Part shown: in pieces, positions 26,754-32,733 of the stretch
How the letters are laid out: each line of letters opens with the position of its first letter
Numbering within the stretch: the stretch's first letter is position 1
Source of the DNA: Flavobacterium saccharophilum
GTDB taxonomy: Bacteria > Bacteroidota > Bacteroidia > Flavobacteriales > Flavobacteriaceae
DNA: 64,000 nt
Assembly: GCF_900142735.1 (NCBI RefSeq)
Contig: NZ_FRBY01000002.1
Span: 124,001 to 188,000, forward strand
Reading direction: 5' to 3'
The notes under the pieces: model-generated
Told to the model about the DNA's origin: nothing
The model's input: only the letters and a program-made list of their open reading frames with translations
Databases searched by the model: none
Program-made: the position numbers and the translations under genes

Positions 26754-27170
26754 ATGAAAAAATTCACTTTACTATTAGCGCTTATTTTTACAACAATTTC
26801 ATTTGCGCAAACAATCACTTCAAAACAAGAAGATGCAAATGTAGAACAATACGCATTGCTTACAAAAGTAAATCAGTATTATCCGGACATTACTTTAAAC
26901 AAAACAATTACTAATTTTTATGCTGATGGAAAAATAATTGATTCTCAACAGCAATTTGATCTGAAAGGGACAAAATTTTCAAGTTATAAAATTGGTATCG
27001 AGCCAGGTAATAAAAAATTATTATTCGAATACATTTCTGATGAAACTGGAAAAGTTTTTGGTGATGTTCAGCTTTTCAAAGGAAATGTACTGAGAACAAC
27101 ATTTTCAGATAAAAACAATGAAATTGAAGTTTCGTTAAACGGTAAATCAGTTTATTTGAAGAAACTTTAA
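26754..27170 (+). CDS. Secreted protein of unknown function
   Basis: A 138-residue exported protein with a signal peptide (residues 1-19, ending SFAQ). The mature part has alternating helix/strand segments (VEQYALLTKVNQYYPDITLNK; KKLLFEYISDETGKVFGDVQLFKG; NEIEVSLNGKSVYLKKL). No family is recognised. A strong terminator follows, so it is monocistronic. Confidence 0.7.
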   Translation: MKKFTLLLALIFTTISFAQTITSKQEDANVEQYALLTKVNQYYPDITLNKTITNFYADGKIIDSQQQFDLKGTKFSSYKIGIEPGNKKLLFEYISDETGKVFGDVQLFKGNVLRTTFSDKNNEIEVSLNGKSVYLKKL

Positions 27171-27190
27171 TTAGTTTTAAATCATAAAGA

Positions 27191-27222
27191 AAAAGCATCC
27201 GTCAACGGATGCTTTTTTAATT
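27191..27222 (+). terminator. Rho-independent terminator
   Basis: A 12-bp stem, AAAAGCATCCGT / ACGGATGCTTTT, followed by T-rich sequence, directly after the secreted-protein gene. Confidence 0.92.
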
Positions 27223-27230
27223 TATATTTG
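27223..27230 (+). promoter_or_regulatory. -7 promoter element
   Basis: TATATTTG matches TAnnTTTG, 35 bases before the ATG at 27265. Confidence 0.5.
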
Positions 27231-27264
27231 GTCCATTACAATAAAACATCAAAATGTTCGCAAA

Positions 27265-27642
27265 ATGAAGAAAATTATTCTTTTATTTTTATTTATTTCC
27301 TTTTCAACTTATGCTCAAACTAGCAGATTTACAGGAACATGGAGCACTGAAAATTGTACAAATTGTAGCAAAGAATATATTTTGACATTGAATATCGCAC
27401 AATCAAATGGTAAAATATTTGGGACGGCTGAAATTACAAGCAGTAATGAAAAATTTGTTACCGGTGTCATGGAAGTTACGGGACATGTTTCTACACATGG
27501 CGAAAAAGCTCAAATTAACATTAAAGGAAAGGATGGTTCTACAAATGCTGTTTTATTTGTGAGTGAAGGACTATTACAATTTAATAAACGTGGTGGTGCA
27601 GATTTGGTTCCGAAAGAAACATTTTTAGCGAAGATAAATTAG
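27265..27642 (+). CDS. Small secreted protein
   Basis: A 125-residue exported protein with a signal peptide ending TYAQ (residue 18). The mature part starts SRFTGTWSTENCTNCSKEYILTLNI, with a Cys-x-x-Cys pair, then beta strands GKIFGTAEITSSNEKFVTGVMEVTG and KAQINIKGKDGSTNAVLFVSEG. It resembles a small lipocalin-like barrel. This is the last chromosomal gene before the prophage; its stop lies 64 bases from the att core. Confidence 0.7.
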   Translation: MKKIILLFLFISFSTYAQTSRFTGTWSTENCTNCSKEYILTLNIAQSNGKIFGTAEITSSNEKFVTGVMEVTGHVSTHGEKAQINIKGKDGSTNAVLFVSEGLLQFNKRGGADLVPKETFLAKIN

Positions 27643-27680
27643 TAGAACTTGAAGAAAGCCATAATAATGGTTAATAGATA

Positions 27681-27767
27681 CTAGTTTAATGTTTTTAAGC
27701 ATATCACTTTTGAACTATAATTTATAGTATGGAGTGTAGAACTCGATTTTTTTTGTATATTTGTCAT
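27681..27767 (-). pseudogene. Detached 5' end of the prophage rep gene
   Basis: ATG at 27767, then 19 phage codons (MTNIQKKSSSTLHTINYSSK) that end inside the att core. The frame then runs into host DNA and stops at 27681 after 8 foreign codons. In the circular phage these 20 codons join in frame to 34003-32721, giving a 447-codon Rep. In the lysogen it can encode only a 28-residue orphan peptide. Confidence 0.75.
27707..27737. other. Left attachment site (attL)
   Basis: The core CTTTTGAACTATAATTTATA contains XerC-like arm TTGAACTATAA (27710-27720) and centre TTTATA (27721-27726). The following phage-derived arm GTATGGAGTGT (27727-27737) matches the XerD arm at only 6 of 11 positions, so the phage site seems to lack a good XerD half. 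Confidence 0.8.
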
Positions 27768-27782
27768 AGATTTTTATCAATG

Positions 27783-27822
27783 AGAGCCGAGCTGTTCCAC
27801 CAGCGTTTGAGGCTCTTTTTTT
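27783..27822. other. Branched hairpin upstream of rep (candidate origin or terminator)
   Basis: Outer arms AGAGCC (27783-27788) / GGCTCT (27811-27816) enclose an inner hairpin GCTG-TTCCAC-CAGC, followed on the plus strand by T7. It lies 16 bases upstream of the rep ATG at 27767. It may be a plus-strand terminator facing host read-through, or a structured replication origin in ssDNA. Confidence 0.5.
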
Positions 27823-27876
27823 ATTTTATATAATGAACTAAATATTTTTTTGTATATTAGTACTGTTTCATGGAAA

Positions 27877-27916
27877 GGGCTAACTGTACTATTTTTTTAG
27901 TCGTTAGCTCTTTTTT
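27877..27916 (+). terminator. Hairpin with T-tail between the 83-aa gene and rep
   Basis: Arms GGGCTAAC (27877-27884) / GTTAGCTC (27903-27910) with one G-T pair and an 18-base loop, followed by T6 on the plus strand. It faces opposite to phage transcription. Confidence 0.5.
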
Positions 27917-27919
27917 AGT

Positions 27920-28171
27920 TTACCAACCTTGCTTTATTCGTCCTCTAATTGTAAAATTTGGTTTTGAGTCGATGAAATCGCCATTTTTATAATAGCACAA
28001 GACCGCCCGAGAGCGTCTAACATATACCAAAATATAATCCCATTGAATAGCCTGTTTTGCAAGCCATTGTGTAAAAATATATGGTGAGTGTACAAATTCT
28101 TGAAAAAGTCTTTTCTCGCTATTCAGATAAACAGTAACTGAATAGTCGTTTTTATTTTTAAACTCTGACAT
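27920..28171 (-). CDS. Prophage protein of unknown function (83 aa)
   Basis: An 83-residue basic protein, MSEFKNKNDYSVTVYLNSEK..., with a helix FVHSPYIFTQWLAKQAIQWDYI and strands VYVRRSRAVLCYYKNGDFI. It has no membrane segment. It is the last phage gene in the transcription direction and is separated from the virion operon by a terminator at 28211-28244, so it probably has its own promoter. Accessory or regulatory role possible; no family recognised. Confidence 0.65.
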   Translation of the reverse strand: MSEFKNKNDYSVTVYLNSEKRLFQEFVHSPYIFTQWLAKQAIQWDYILVYVRRSRAVLCYYKNGDFIDSKPNFTIRGRIKQGW

Positions 28172-28210
28172 CTTAATTAAGGGTAAGAGATAAAAAAAAA
28201 ATAGCAGAAT

Positions 28211-28244
28211 AAAAAAAAGACAGTACCGACAAAGCAGTACTATC
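28211..28244 (-). terminator. Terminator of the prophage structural operon
   Basis: On the minus strand, GATAGTAC / GTACTGTC (one G-U pair) with a 10-base loop, followed by T8. Confidence 0.8.
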
Positions 28245-28371
28245 TTTTGTATAGTGTGTTAATTGTATCATGTAGATTGATTTTTATCTCTGAGAGAGGT
28301 ATTCCACTACCTATAATCTCCCGTTGAAGTTTTGCCAAATATACATATATTTTTTAATTTAAGTGTTAAAA

Positions 28372-28866
28372 TTATTCAGGTCTAGTGTATTCAATTACAT
28401 TAGAATAGATATTTAATACTTTATCATGAAGCCTAAACCATGTTTTTGCTCTATAATTATCATTTATAGCAGTATTTATTAAATCAGCTTCATAGACTGT
28501 AAATGTTACATTATCAACACTTTCCTCAACATCTACAATAGTAGGATAATTCCAATTTATTGAAGCAAAAGTAACGGAATCAAGTATTAAAGGCGTTCCA
28601 TCTATAGGGCACAAACGAATTAAATAAGAGTTTTGCTTCCTGTAATCACCATCTTTAATCAATGCGACATCGTTAAACTCAGACATCATTAAAAGCCTTT
28701 CAAAATCAGTAAAATCAATACATTTATGAGGCTCTTTAATAAAATTGATATCTTTTCTTAAGTTACAAAAAACTAAATCCTCAGGAATAAGAACGGGTAC
28801 ATCTAAAGAATCGGTTTTAATTGCTCCTAGCTGTAAATTTCTATTTAAATAATATAATGTGTACAT
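28372..28866 (-). CDS. Prophage protein of unknown function (164 aa)
   Basis: A 164-residue beta-rich, soluble protein starting MYTLYYLNRNLQLGAIKTDSLDVPVLIPEDLVF. Segments such as CIDFTDFERLLMMSEFNDVALIKDG and VDVEESVDNVTFTVYEADLIN suggest a compact globular fold. It starts 16 bases after the stop of the membrane protein upstream and is the last gene of the putative virion operon, about 130 bases before the terminator. A receptor-binding or spike role is possible from position only. Confidence 0.65.
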   Translation of the reverse strand: MYTLYYLNRNLQLGAIKTDSLDVPVLIPEDLVFCNLRKDINFIKEPHKCIDFTDFERLLMMSEFNDVALIKDGDYRKQNSYLIRLCPIDGTPLILDSVTFASINWNYPTIVDVEESVDNVTFTVYEADLINTAINDNYRAKTWFRLHDKVLNIYSNVIEYTRPE

Positions 28867-28882
28867 AAAGTTTTTTATTTGA

Positions 28883-29455
28883 TTAGAGCCAAGAATAACC
28901 CTGAGATTTATAAAATTTCGATAGTTTTTGTAAGTCGGTAGGACTTAAATATTTAATCAAATCATTCTTTAAATTCTTTGATTTAGTGGCGGTTTTATAA
29001 TACATTTCCTCTAATATTGGAAAAGTTCCGGTAAACTTTTTAAGTTCCTTAATTGCGCCTTGTTCGTCCTCAGTCCACGCCCTGACATTGTATAAATCAA
29101 TTTTACCACCTAGTAAAACATGATTATCATCTACATTAGTCCCAAAAGCATAAGCGATTTTTTTTGCTGAAGCTTCAATTTCATCAATTCTTTTAGATGA
29201 TACATTTGGATAAGCTTTTTTAATTTCTTTTACTTTCTCCTTTGTAATCACAGGATCAGCCTTTGCATTTTGATTTGCGTTTTCTGTCTGTTTTGCTTCA
29301 AGATTAGTATCTTTTACGATGTTAATCGCTCCTTTAATGTATTTATACACATAAGGAAAAACAAGAAAAAGAACTATTAAAAAAATCCCATACTTTTTTA
29401 AGAATGGGATTATTTTAGTATCCAAGAAGCTAGGTTTTTTTCTAGCGTTTCTCAT
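28883..29455 (-). CDS. Prophage membrane-anchored protein (190 aa)
   Basis: Starts at the ATG at 29455 (MRNARKKPSF), overlapping the end of the 38-residue gene by 14 bases. The longer frame to 29506 lies inside that gene and is rejected. Residues about 20-42 form one TM helix (YGIFLIVLFLVFPYVYKYI), followed by a soluble domain with helices KVKEIKKAYPNVSSKRIDEIEASAKKIAYAFG and KNDLIKYLSPTDLQKLSKFY. A virion membrane or vertex protein is a reasonable guess; no homolog is recognised. Confidence 0.7.
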   Translation of the reverse strand: MRNARKKPSFLDTKIIPFLKKYGIFLIVLFLVFPYVYKYIKGAINIVKDTNLEAKQTENANQNAKADPVITKEKVKEIKKAYPNVSSKRIDEIEASAKKIAYAFGTNVDDNHVLLGGKIDLYNVRAWTEDEQGAIKELKKFTGTFPILEEMYYKTATKSKNLKNDLIKYLSPTDLQKLSKFYKSQGYSWL

Positions 29456-29558
29456 TGTTTTGTTTGATTTTAGTGTAAATAAAATATGTTGCCAAAAGTC
29501 CTGCAACGATCAGGATTGCTTTTGTGTTTTCCTGCCAAAATAATTTTAATTTTTCCAT
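29442..29558 (-). CDS. Prophage single-TM peptide (38 aa)
   Basis: 38 residues: MEKLKLFWQENTKAILI, then a hydrophobic stretch VAGLLATYFIYTKIKQ and a basic end. It starts 13 bases after the stop of the muralytic gene and overlaps the next gene, as expected of phage coding density. A holin-like or internal-membrane protein is possible. Confidence 0.6.
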   Translation of the reverse strand: MEKLKLFWQENTKAILIVAGLLATYFIYTKIKQNNEKR

Positions 29559-29571
29559 TTTGTTTTATGAG

Positions 29572-30129
29572 TTAAATTGTTATGGTTACGTATGAATAAA
29601 AAAAAAGACTGATTGTGATTAAAACAGGGATAATGTACTGTTTTGCTAGTGCTAATTTATCAATGGTTACTTTTAGTGTAGATGTTGAAACATCGCCCAG
29701 CATTGTAATAGCTTTTATAATATCAGAATCAGTCAATTCTGTGTGTGCTTTGCCTAATTCTACTTTAAGAATCGCACGTACCAATTTGAGAAGAAAGGCG
29801 GAATTAATTTCCGTAAGCCTTTGAGTAGGAGCAACGCCCAATGTTCTAGCAACAGAATTAATATAAGCATTTGTATCATTCTCATTTGGTGGCGCATATT
29901 CTGTAATTAAAAGTTTGACAGTGTTTTTACCTTTGTTAATGTCATTGATTAAGTCTTTTAACATCGCTCTTAATCCGAAATAGACATTTTCAAATTGTTC
30001 AAATTGTTTATCAGGATTTTTTGCATGTGGGATTTTACCTTGCCACGCTATATTTGTCCTAATTAAATTGCCAGGATTATTATTTTCTAATCCTCTTACT
30101 TTATGATTGTTCAGAAACGATTTCGCCAT
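29572..30129 (-). CDS. Prophage muralytic (lysozyme-like) protein with C-terminal TM
   Basis: 185 residues. The N-terminal domain has the phage pattern GLENNNPGNLIRT...FEQFENVYFGLRAMLKDLI...KLLITEYAPPNENDTNAYINSVARTLGV, found in putative peptidoglycan-cleaving structural proteins (N-P-G-N, F-x-x-F-x-x-x-x-x-G-x-R-A, A-P-P-N-E-N-D-T). Residues about 162-182 form a TM helix (YIIPVLITISLFFYSYVTI), so it may sit in a virion membrane and act at entry. It overlaps the upstream 59-residue gene by 29 bases. Confidence 0.78.
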   Translation of the reverse strand: MAKSFLNNHKVRGLENNNPGNLIRTNIAWQGKIPHAKNPDKQFEQFENVYFGLRAMLKDLINDINKGKNTVKLLITEYAPPNENDTNAYINSVARTLGVAPTQRLTEINSAFLLKLVRAILKVELGKAHTELTDSDIIKAITMLGDVSTSTLKVTIDKLALAKQYIIPVLITISLFFYSYVTITI

Positions 30130-30280
30130 CTTTTTTATCGATTTTAGGGGTTTCGTTTTCCTGATTCAATTTTGAAAATTCGTCATGTGCATATTGGATT
30201 ACCTTCACAGCAACCGCAATCATAGCACCATATTTTACAACAACTTTTAAAATATTAGTAATAGTCGAAATACCTTTCAT
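30101..30280 (-). CDS. Prophage small membrane protein (59 aa)
   Basis: 59 residues, MKGISTITNILKVVVKYGAMIAVAVKVIQYAHDEF..., with one TM helix near 10-28 and a charged C-terminus. Its ATG overlaps the stop of the upstream gene as TAATG (30280), and its 3' end overlaps the muralytic gene. No homolog recognised. Confidence 0.65.
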   Translation of the reverse strand: MKGISTITNILKVVVKYGAMIAVAVKVIQYAHDEFSKLNQENETPKIDKKDGEIVSEQS

Positions 30281-30405
30281 TATAATTCATTTTTTTGTCG
30301 TTCAATCTCTTTGCGCTCTCTGCGCTCTTTGATTTTTTCAATAACTACCTCTGCAATTTCATGAATTATCAGAGGTAATAATTTTAGTAGTCCTCTAAAA
30401 AACAT
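30280..30405 (-). CDS. Prophage small amphipathic basic protein (41 aa)
   Basis: 41 residues: a hydrophobic N-terminus MFFRGLLKLLPLIIHEIAEVV, then a highly charged helix IEKIKERRERKEIERQ. Both ends overlap the neighbouring genes by TAATG, indicating translational coupling. It could associate with DNA and membrane. Confidence 0.6.
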   Translation of the reverse strand: MFFRGLLKLLPLIIHEIAEVVIEKIKERRERKEIERQKNEL

Positions 30406-30623
30406 TACATTGAACCTGCTGTAGGTCGTTTTTTAACTAACGTTACTTTTACCCAATACTCAACACCTTCTTTTGATGCTGGAGAAGGCTCAATTTTATA
30501 CAATTTACCGCCTAATTCAATGTAGCCTTGTGAAAATCCGCTACCTTTTTTGTCTTTACAACCGATTAATTGATAAGGATTTCCAAATCTATCAGTACTA
30601 ATTCTAGCTCCTTGCTGTGCCAT
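30405..30623 (-). CDS. Prophage basic protein (72 aa)
   Basis: 72 residues, MAQQGARISTDRFGNPYQLIGCKDKK..., beta-rich (YIELGGKLYKIEPSPA; VEYWVKVTLVKKRP) and basic, without a TM segment. Its position in the middle of the structural operon suggests a minor virion protein. Confidence 0.65.
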   Translation of the reverse strand: MAQQGARISTDRFGNPYQLIGCKDKKGSGFSQGYIELGGKLYKIEPSPASKEGVEYWVKVTLVKKRPTAGSM

Positions 30624-30636
30624 TTTCTTTAATTTT

Positions 30637-30741
30637 TTAAAATATTTGTTTTACAATTGCGATTAAATCGCCTAATTTTTTTAAGAGAAGTATTACCGTA
30701 TCTATCAGGAAAATCAATCCGTAAATTCGATAATACTTCAT
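30637..30741 (-). CDS. Prophage single-TM peptide (34 aa)
   Basis: 34 residues, MKYYRIYGLIFLIDTVILLLKKL..., one hydrophobic helix with basic ends. It starts 7 bases after the stop of the 167-residue gene and ends 13 bases before the next start. Confidence 0.55.
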   Translation of the reverse strand: MKYYRIYGLIFLIDTVILLLKKLGDLIAIVKQIF

Positions 30742-30748
30742 TTTAAAT

Positions 30749-31252
30749 TTATCTTCTTCGTTGTAGGGCACGTCTTCTAGGGTTTTTGTCGTCGTTGTGC
30801 TTCTTAATCAAATAAATTGCACCCACGATACTTAAACCAATTAAAATATGCTTCCAATGTTTCAGAAACCACGCTTTAATAGTAGAATCTGCAACCTCTG
30901 CGCCTACAGTACCAAGACCGTCTTTTATACCCGAGGAAGTTCCTGCATATGCACCCTCAGTAATACCTTTAGCAAACATCTGAGAACCTGCATTAGCAAT
31001 CGCCCCAACTTGCTGACCTGCATACTGTAAAGTTTGAAGTCTTAACTGCTCAGCATCATAGGCCGCCTGTGCATTATTTTGCGCTTGCGCCTGTTTTTTT
31101 GCTTCGTGGGAAGCTTGCAAACCTTCCGAAATGTTCTGAACAGTACCACCAACGAAAGGAATTGCACCCATTATAGGAGTAGCAACTTTTACAAGGTTTT
31201 TGAACGAAACATTTTTCTTTATGGCTTTACCAATATTTTTAAAAAATCCCAT
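30749..31252 (-). CDS. Prophage membrane protein with basic tail (167 aa)
   Basis: 167 residues. The N-terminus MGFFKNIGKAIKKNVSFKNLVKVATPIMGAIPFVGGTV is amphipathic, then a long Gln/Ala-rich helix (EAKKQAQAQNNAQAAYDAEQ) and a Gly/Ala-rich segment. A TM helix lies at about 135-153 (ILIGLSIVGAIYLI), and the C-terminus is very basic (NPRRRALQRRR), suited to binding packaged DNA. The layout recalls DNA-pilot or entry proteins of small phages. It starts 3 bases after the preceding stop. Confidence 0.7.
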   Translation of the reverse strand: MGFFKNIGKAIKKNVSFKNLVKVATPIMGAIPFVGGTVQNISEGLQASHEAKKQAQAQNNAQAAYDAEQLRLQTLQYAGQQVGAIANAGSQMFAKGITEGAYAGTSSGIKDGLGTVGAEVADSTIKAWFLKHWKHILIGLSIVGAIYLIKKHNDDKNPRRRALQRRR

Positions 31253-31255
31253 ATT

Positions 31256-31978
31256 TTACAAGTGGTTTCTAAGAATCAGGTTAATAACAGTACCCTGAGA
31301 TTTTCTTATGTTAATATTTCTGACCGCCAATAATGGCAATTGAATTTTATTTGCAAAAGAACTTGCTACAGTACCATCTGTTTTTACATAGGCAACAGGG
31401 TCAATTGACTTGCTCATAGATTCCAATTCATACAAATCATACTTAACTACCTGACCATTTGCAAATGTGTAATTTACCTCTTCGATATCGTCGTCTTTAT
31501 CCAAAACAAGAATATCGTAACCTTCCACATTAAAATCTTTATTTGTGTCGTCAGAACCCATACTTTTGTGTTCAAAAGAATAAATTTCTGTACTTGTCTG
31601 AGGCTCCTCAATTCCATTAATCGCATAAGTTTCGCCAGCAACTAAACCTTTCATTTCTACTTTAATAACATCTTTTTCGAACAAGTGAATTGAACCCTCG
31701 TTACAAATTTCACAGACAGCAACTAAATCATAATTTCTAACCGCATCACTTGTGATAGCATCAGAACCGTAAGTAGTAGCCAAAACAAAATCTTTTAAAG
31801 ACATAGTCCCTTTTGTAATTTCGAAATTCGAACCGTTTGCACGTTCAACCTCGACACGGATTGTCTCAGTGGTTAACTCAGAATAAGCCCTTGATGTGGC
31901 TAAAATCAAAGTTGAAATACTTTTGGTTAACAAAATCATTCCTGTTTCAGTTACACCTGTACCTTTATAAATTTTCAT
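31256..31978 (-). CDS. Candidate main capsid protein of the prophage (240 aa)
   Basis: 240 residues, no TM segment, dominated by beta strands (TIRVEVERANGSNFEITKG; YDLVAVCEICNEGSIHLFEKDVIKVEMKG; VNYTFANGQVVKYDLYELE). It is the largest and first gene of the virion operon, which suits a jelly-roll capsid protein, but I do not recognise a specific family. A structure prediction would decide. A G-C hairpin (GTCGG / CCGAC) lies in its leader about 20 bases upstream of the ATG. Confidence 0.6.
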   Translation of the reverse strand: MKIYKGTGVTETGMILLTKSISTLILATSRAYSELTTETIRVEVERANGSNFEITKGTMSLKDFVLATTYGSDAITSDAVRNYDLVAVCEICNEGSIHLFEKDVIKVEMKGLVAGETYAINGIEEPQTSTEIYSFEHKSMGSDDTNKDFNVEGYDILVLDKDDDIEEVNYTFANGQVVKYDLYELESMSKSIDPVAYVKTDGTVASSFANKIQLPLLAVRNINIRKSQGTVINLILRNHL

Positions 31979-32042
31979 ATTCTATTTGATTAGGTCGGTT
32001 TCTATCCGACAATTATTAATTTTTACATTACAAATTTGAATA

Positions 32043-32073
32043 TAAAAAAACCCTACAATTTTGACTTGCAGGG
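32043..32073 (-). terminator. Terminator between the HTH gene and the structural operon
   Basis: On the minus strand, CCCTGCAA / TTGTAGGG (one G-U pair) with loop GTCAAAA, followed by T7. It should separate the early (rep) from the late (virion) transcript. Confidence 0.9.
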
Positions 32074-32098
32074 TTTTGAAAGATTTTGATGGTTTTTG

Positions 32099-32263
32099 CT
32101 AGTTTTTGGCACTAATTTTGAAATATTGGTTTATATGATCTAAACAAACTATCTTTATTTGATATTCTTGTTTAACATCTTTTAAATATCTCTCAGCAGT
32201 GGAAATACTAACACCCATTGATACAGCCAATTGTTTGGCACTAATTACTTTTAATTTTTCCAT
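32099..32263 (-). CDS. Prophage HTH DNA-binding protein (54 aa)
   Basis: 54 residues, MEKLKVISAKQLAVSMGVSI..., with a helix-turn-helix, KQLAVSMGVSISTAERYLKD, at about residues 10-29, similar to small excisionase- or AlpA-like and MarR-like recognition helices. It is followed by a terminator that separates it from the virion operon. It could repress or activate late transcription, or affect excision. Confidence 0.65.
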   Translation of the reverse strand: MEKLKVISAKQLAVSMGVSISTAERYLKDVKQEYQIKIVCLDHINQYFKISAKN

Positions 32264-32291
32264 AGGTTAGAAGGTTTTGGGTTTTTGATAG

Positions 32292-32317
32292 GAGGGGAGT
32301 GCAATCCCCTCTTTTTT
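32292..32317 (+). terminator. Hairpin with T-tail within the prophage early region
   Basis: A perfect 7-bp stem GAGGGGA / TCCCCTC with loop GTGCAA, then T6 on the plus strand. It lies between the 24-residue and HTH genes and faces opposite to phage transcription. On the minus strand it has no T-tail. Confidence 0.55.
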
Positions 32318-32390
32318 AAAAATTTACAATTACTGTTATAACAATTACAACAACTACAAATACGACAGCGTTAATTTTTTGATTTTTCAT
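32316..32390 (-). CDS. Prophage 24-residue TM peptide
   Basis: Reads MKNQKINAVVFVVVVIVITV plus four residues: a single Val/Ile-rich TM helix. Its ATG follows the stop of the upstream 113-residue gene after one base (TAATATG), which supports translation by coupling. It may be a lysis or membrane-inserting peptide. Confidence 0.55.
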   Translation of the reverse strand: MKNQKINAVVFVVVVIVITVIVNF

Positions 32391-32391
32391 A

Positions 32392-32733
32392 TTAAAAAAA
32401 AGTTAGTTGGTTAAATTCAATATTCAGTTTGTTTGCTCGTTTATTCCTTGTGTGTAAATCTCTGTTCTTTTCGGCTGGCGATAACTTTGATAAATCCTCA
32501 TAATACGTATGTGGTTTAGAAGTCCAACACGCTACATTTTTTTCGTTTATGTCTACATTTTGAGAGAACCTTACGCAAAAACCGTTGTTTATATTTGAAC
32601 TTGGTTCTTTGTGATAATTAAGTTCACAGTTCCCACAAGAACCGCATAATAGACTTGGTAATTCAGGCTTTTTTCCAATTGGTTTACAGCCTGTAAATAC
32701 ATCTTGAAAACTTGGTTTATTTAAACTTTCCAT
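32392..32733 (-). CDS. Prophage CxxC-rich protein (113 aa)
   Basis: 113 residues with a Cys cluster LLCGSCGNCELNYH plus later FCVRF and ACWTS, a possible zinc-binding site. The C-terminus is basic (RDLHTRNKRANKLN). Its start overlaps the rep 3' end by 13 bases, so it is likely translated with Rep and may act in DNA replication or host takeover. Confidence 0.65.
   Translation of the reverse strand: MESLNKPSFQDVFTGCKPIGKKPELPSLLCGSCGNCELNYHKEPSSNINNGFCVRFSQNVDINEKNVACWTSKPHTYYEDLSKLSPAEKNRDLHTRNKRANKLNIEFNQLTFF

Noticed and set aside
28172..28271. Short minus-strand frame from an ATG at 28271
   Set aside because: It is translated straight through the terminator hairpin and poly-T and reads as low-complexity hydrophobic sequence.
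28293..28321. Hairpin AGGTA / TACCT as a possible riboswitch or RNA gene
   Set aside because: Only a 5-bp stem with loosely paired outer ends and no known RNA motif.
29456..29506. Extended start of the 190-residue prophage protein
   Set aside because: It overlaps the coding part of the 38-residue TM peptide; the ATG at 29455 gives a normal TAATG-style overlap arrangement.
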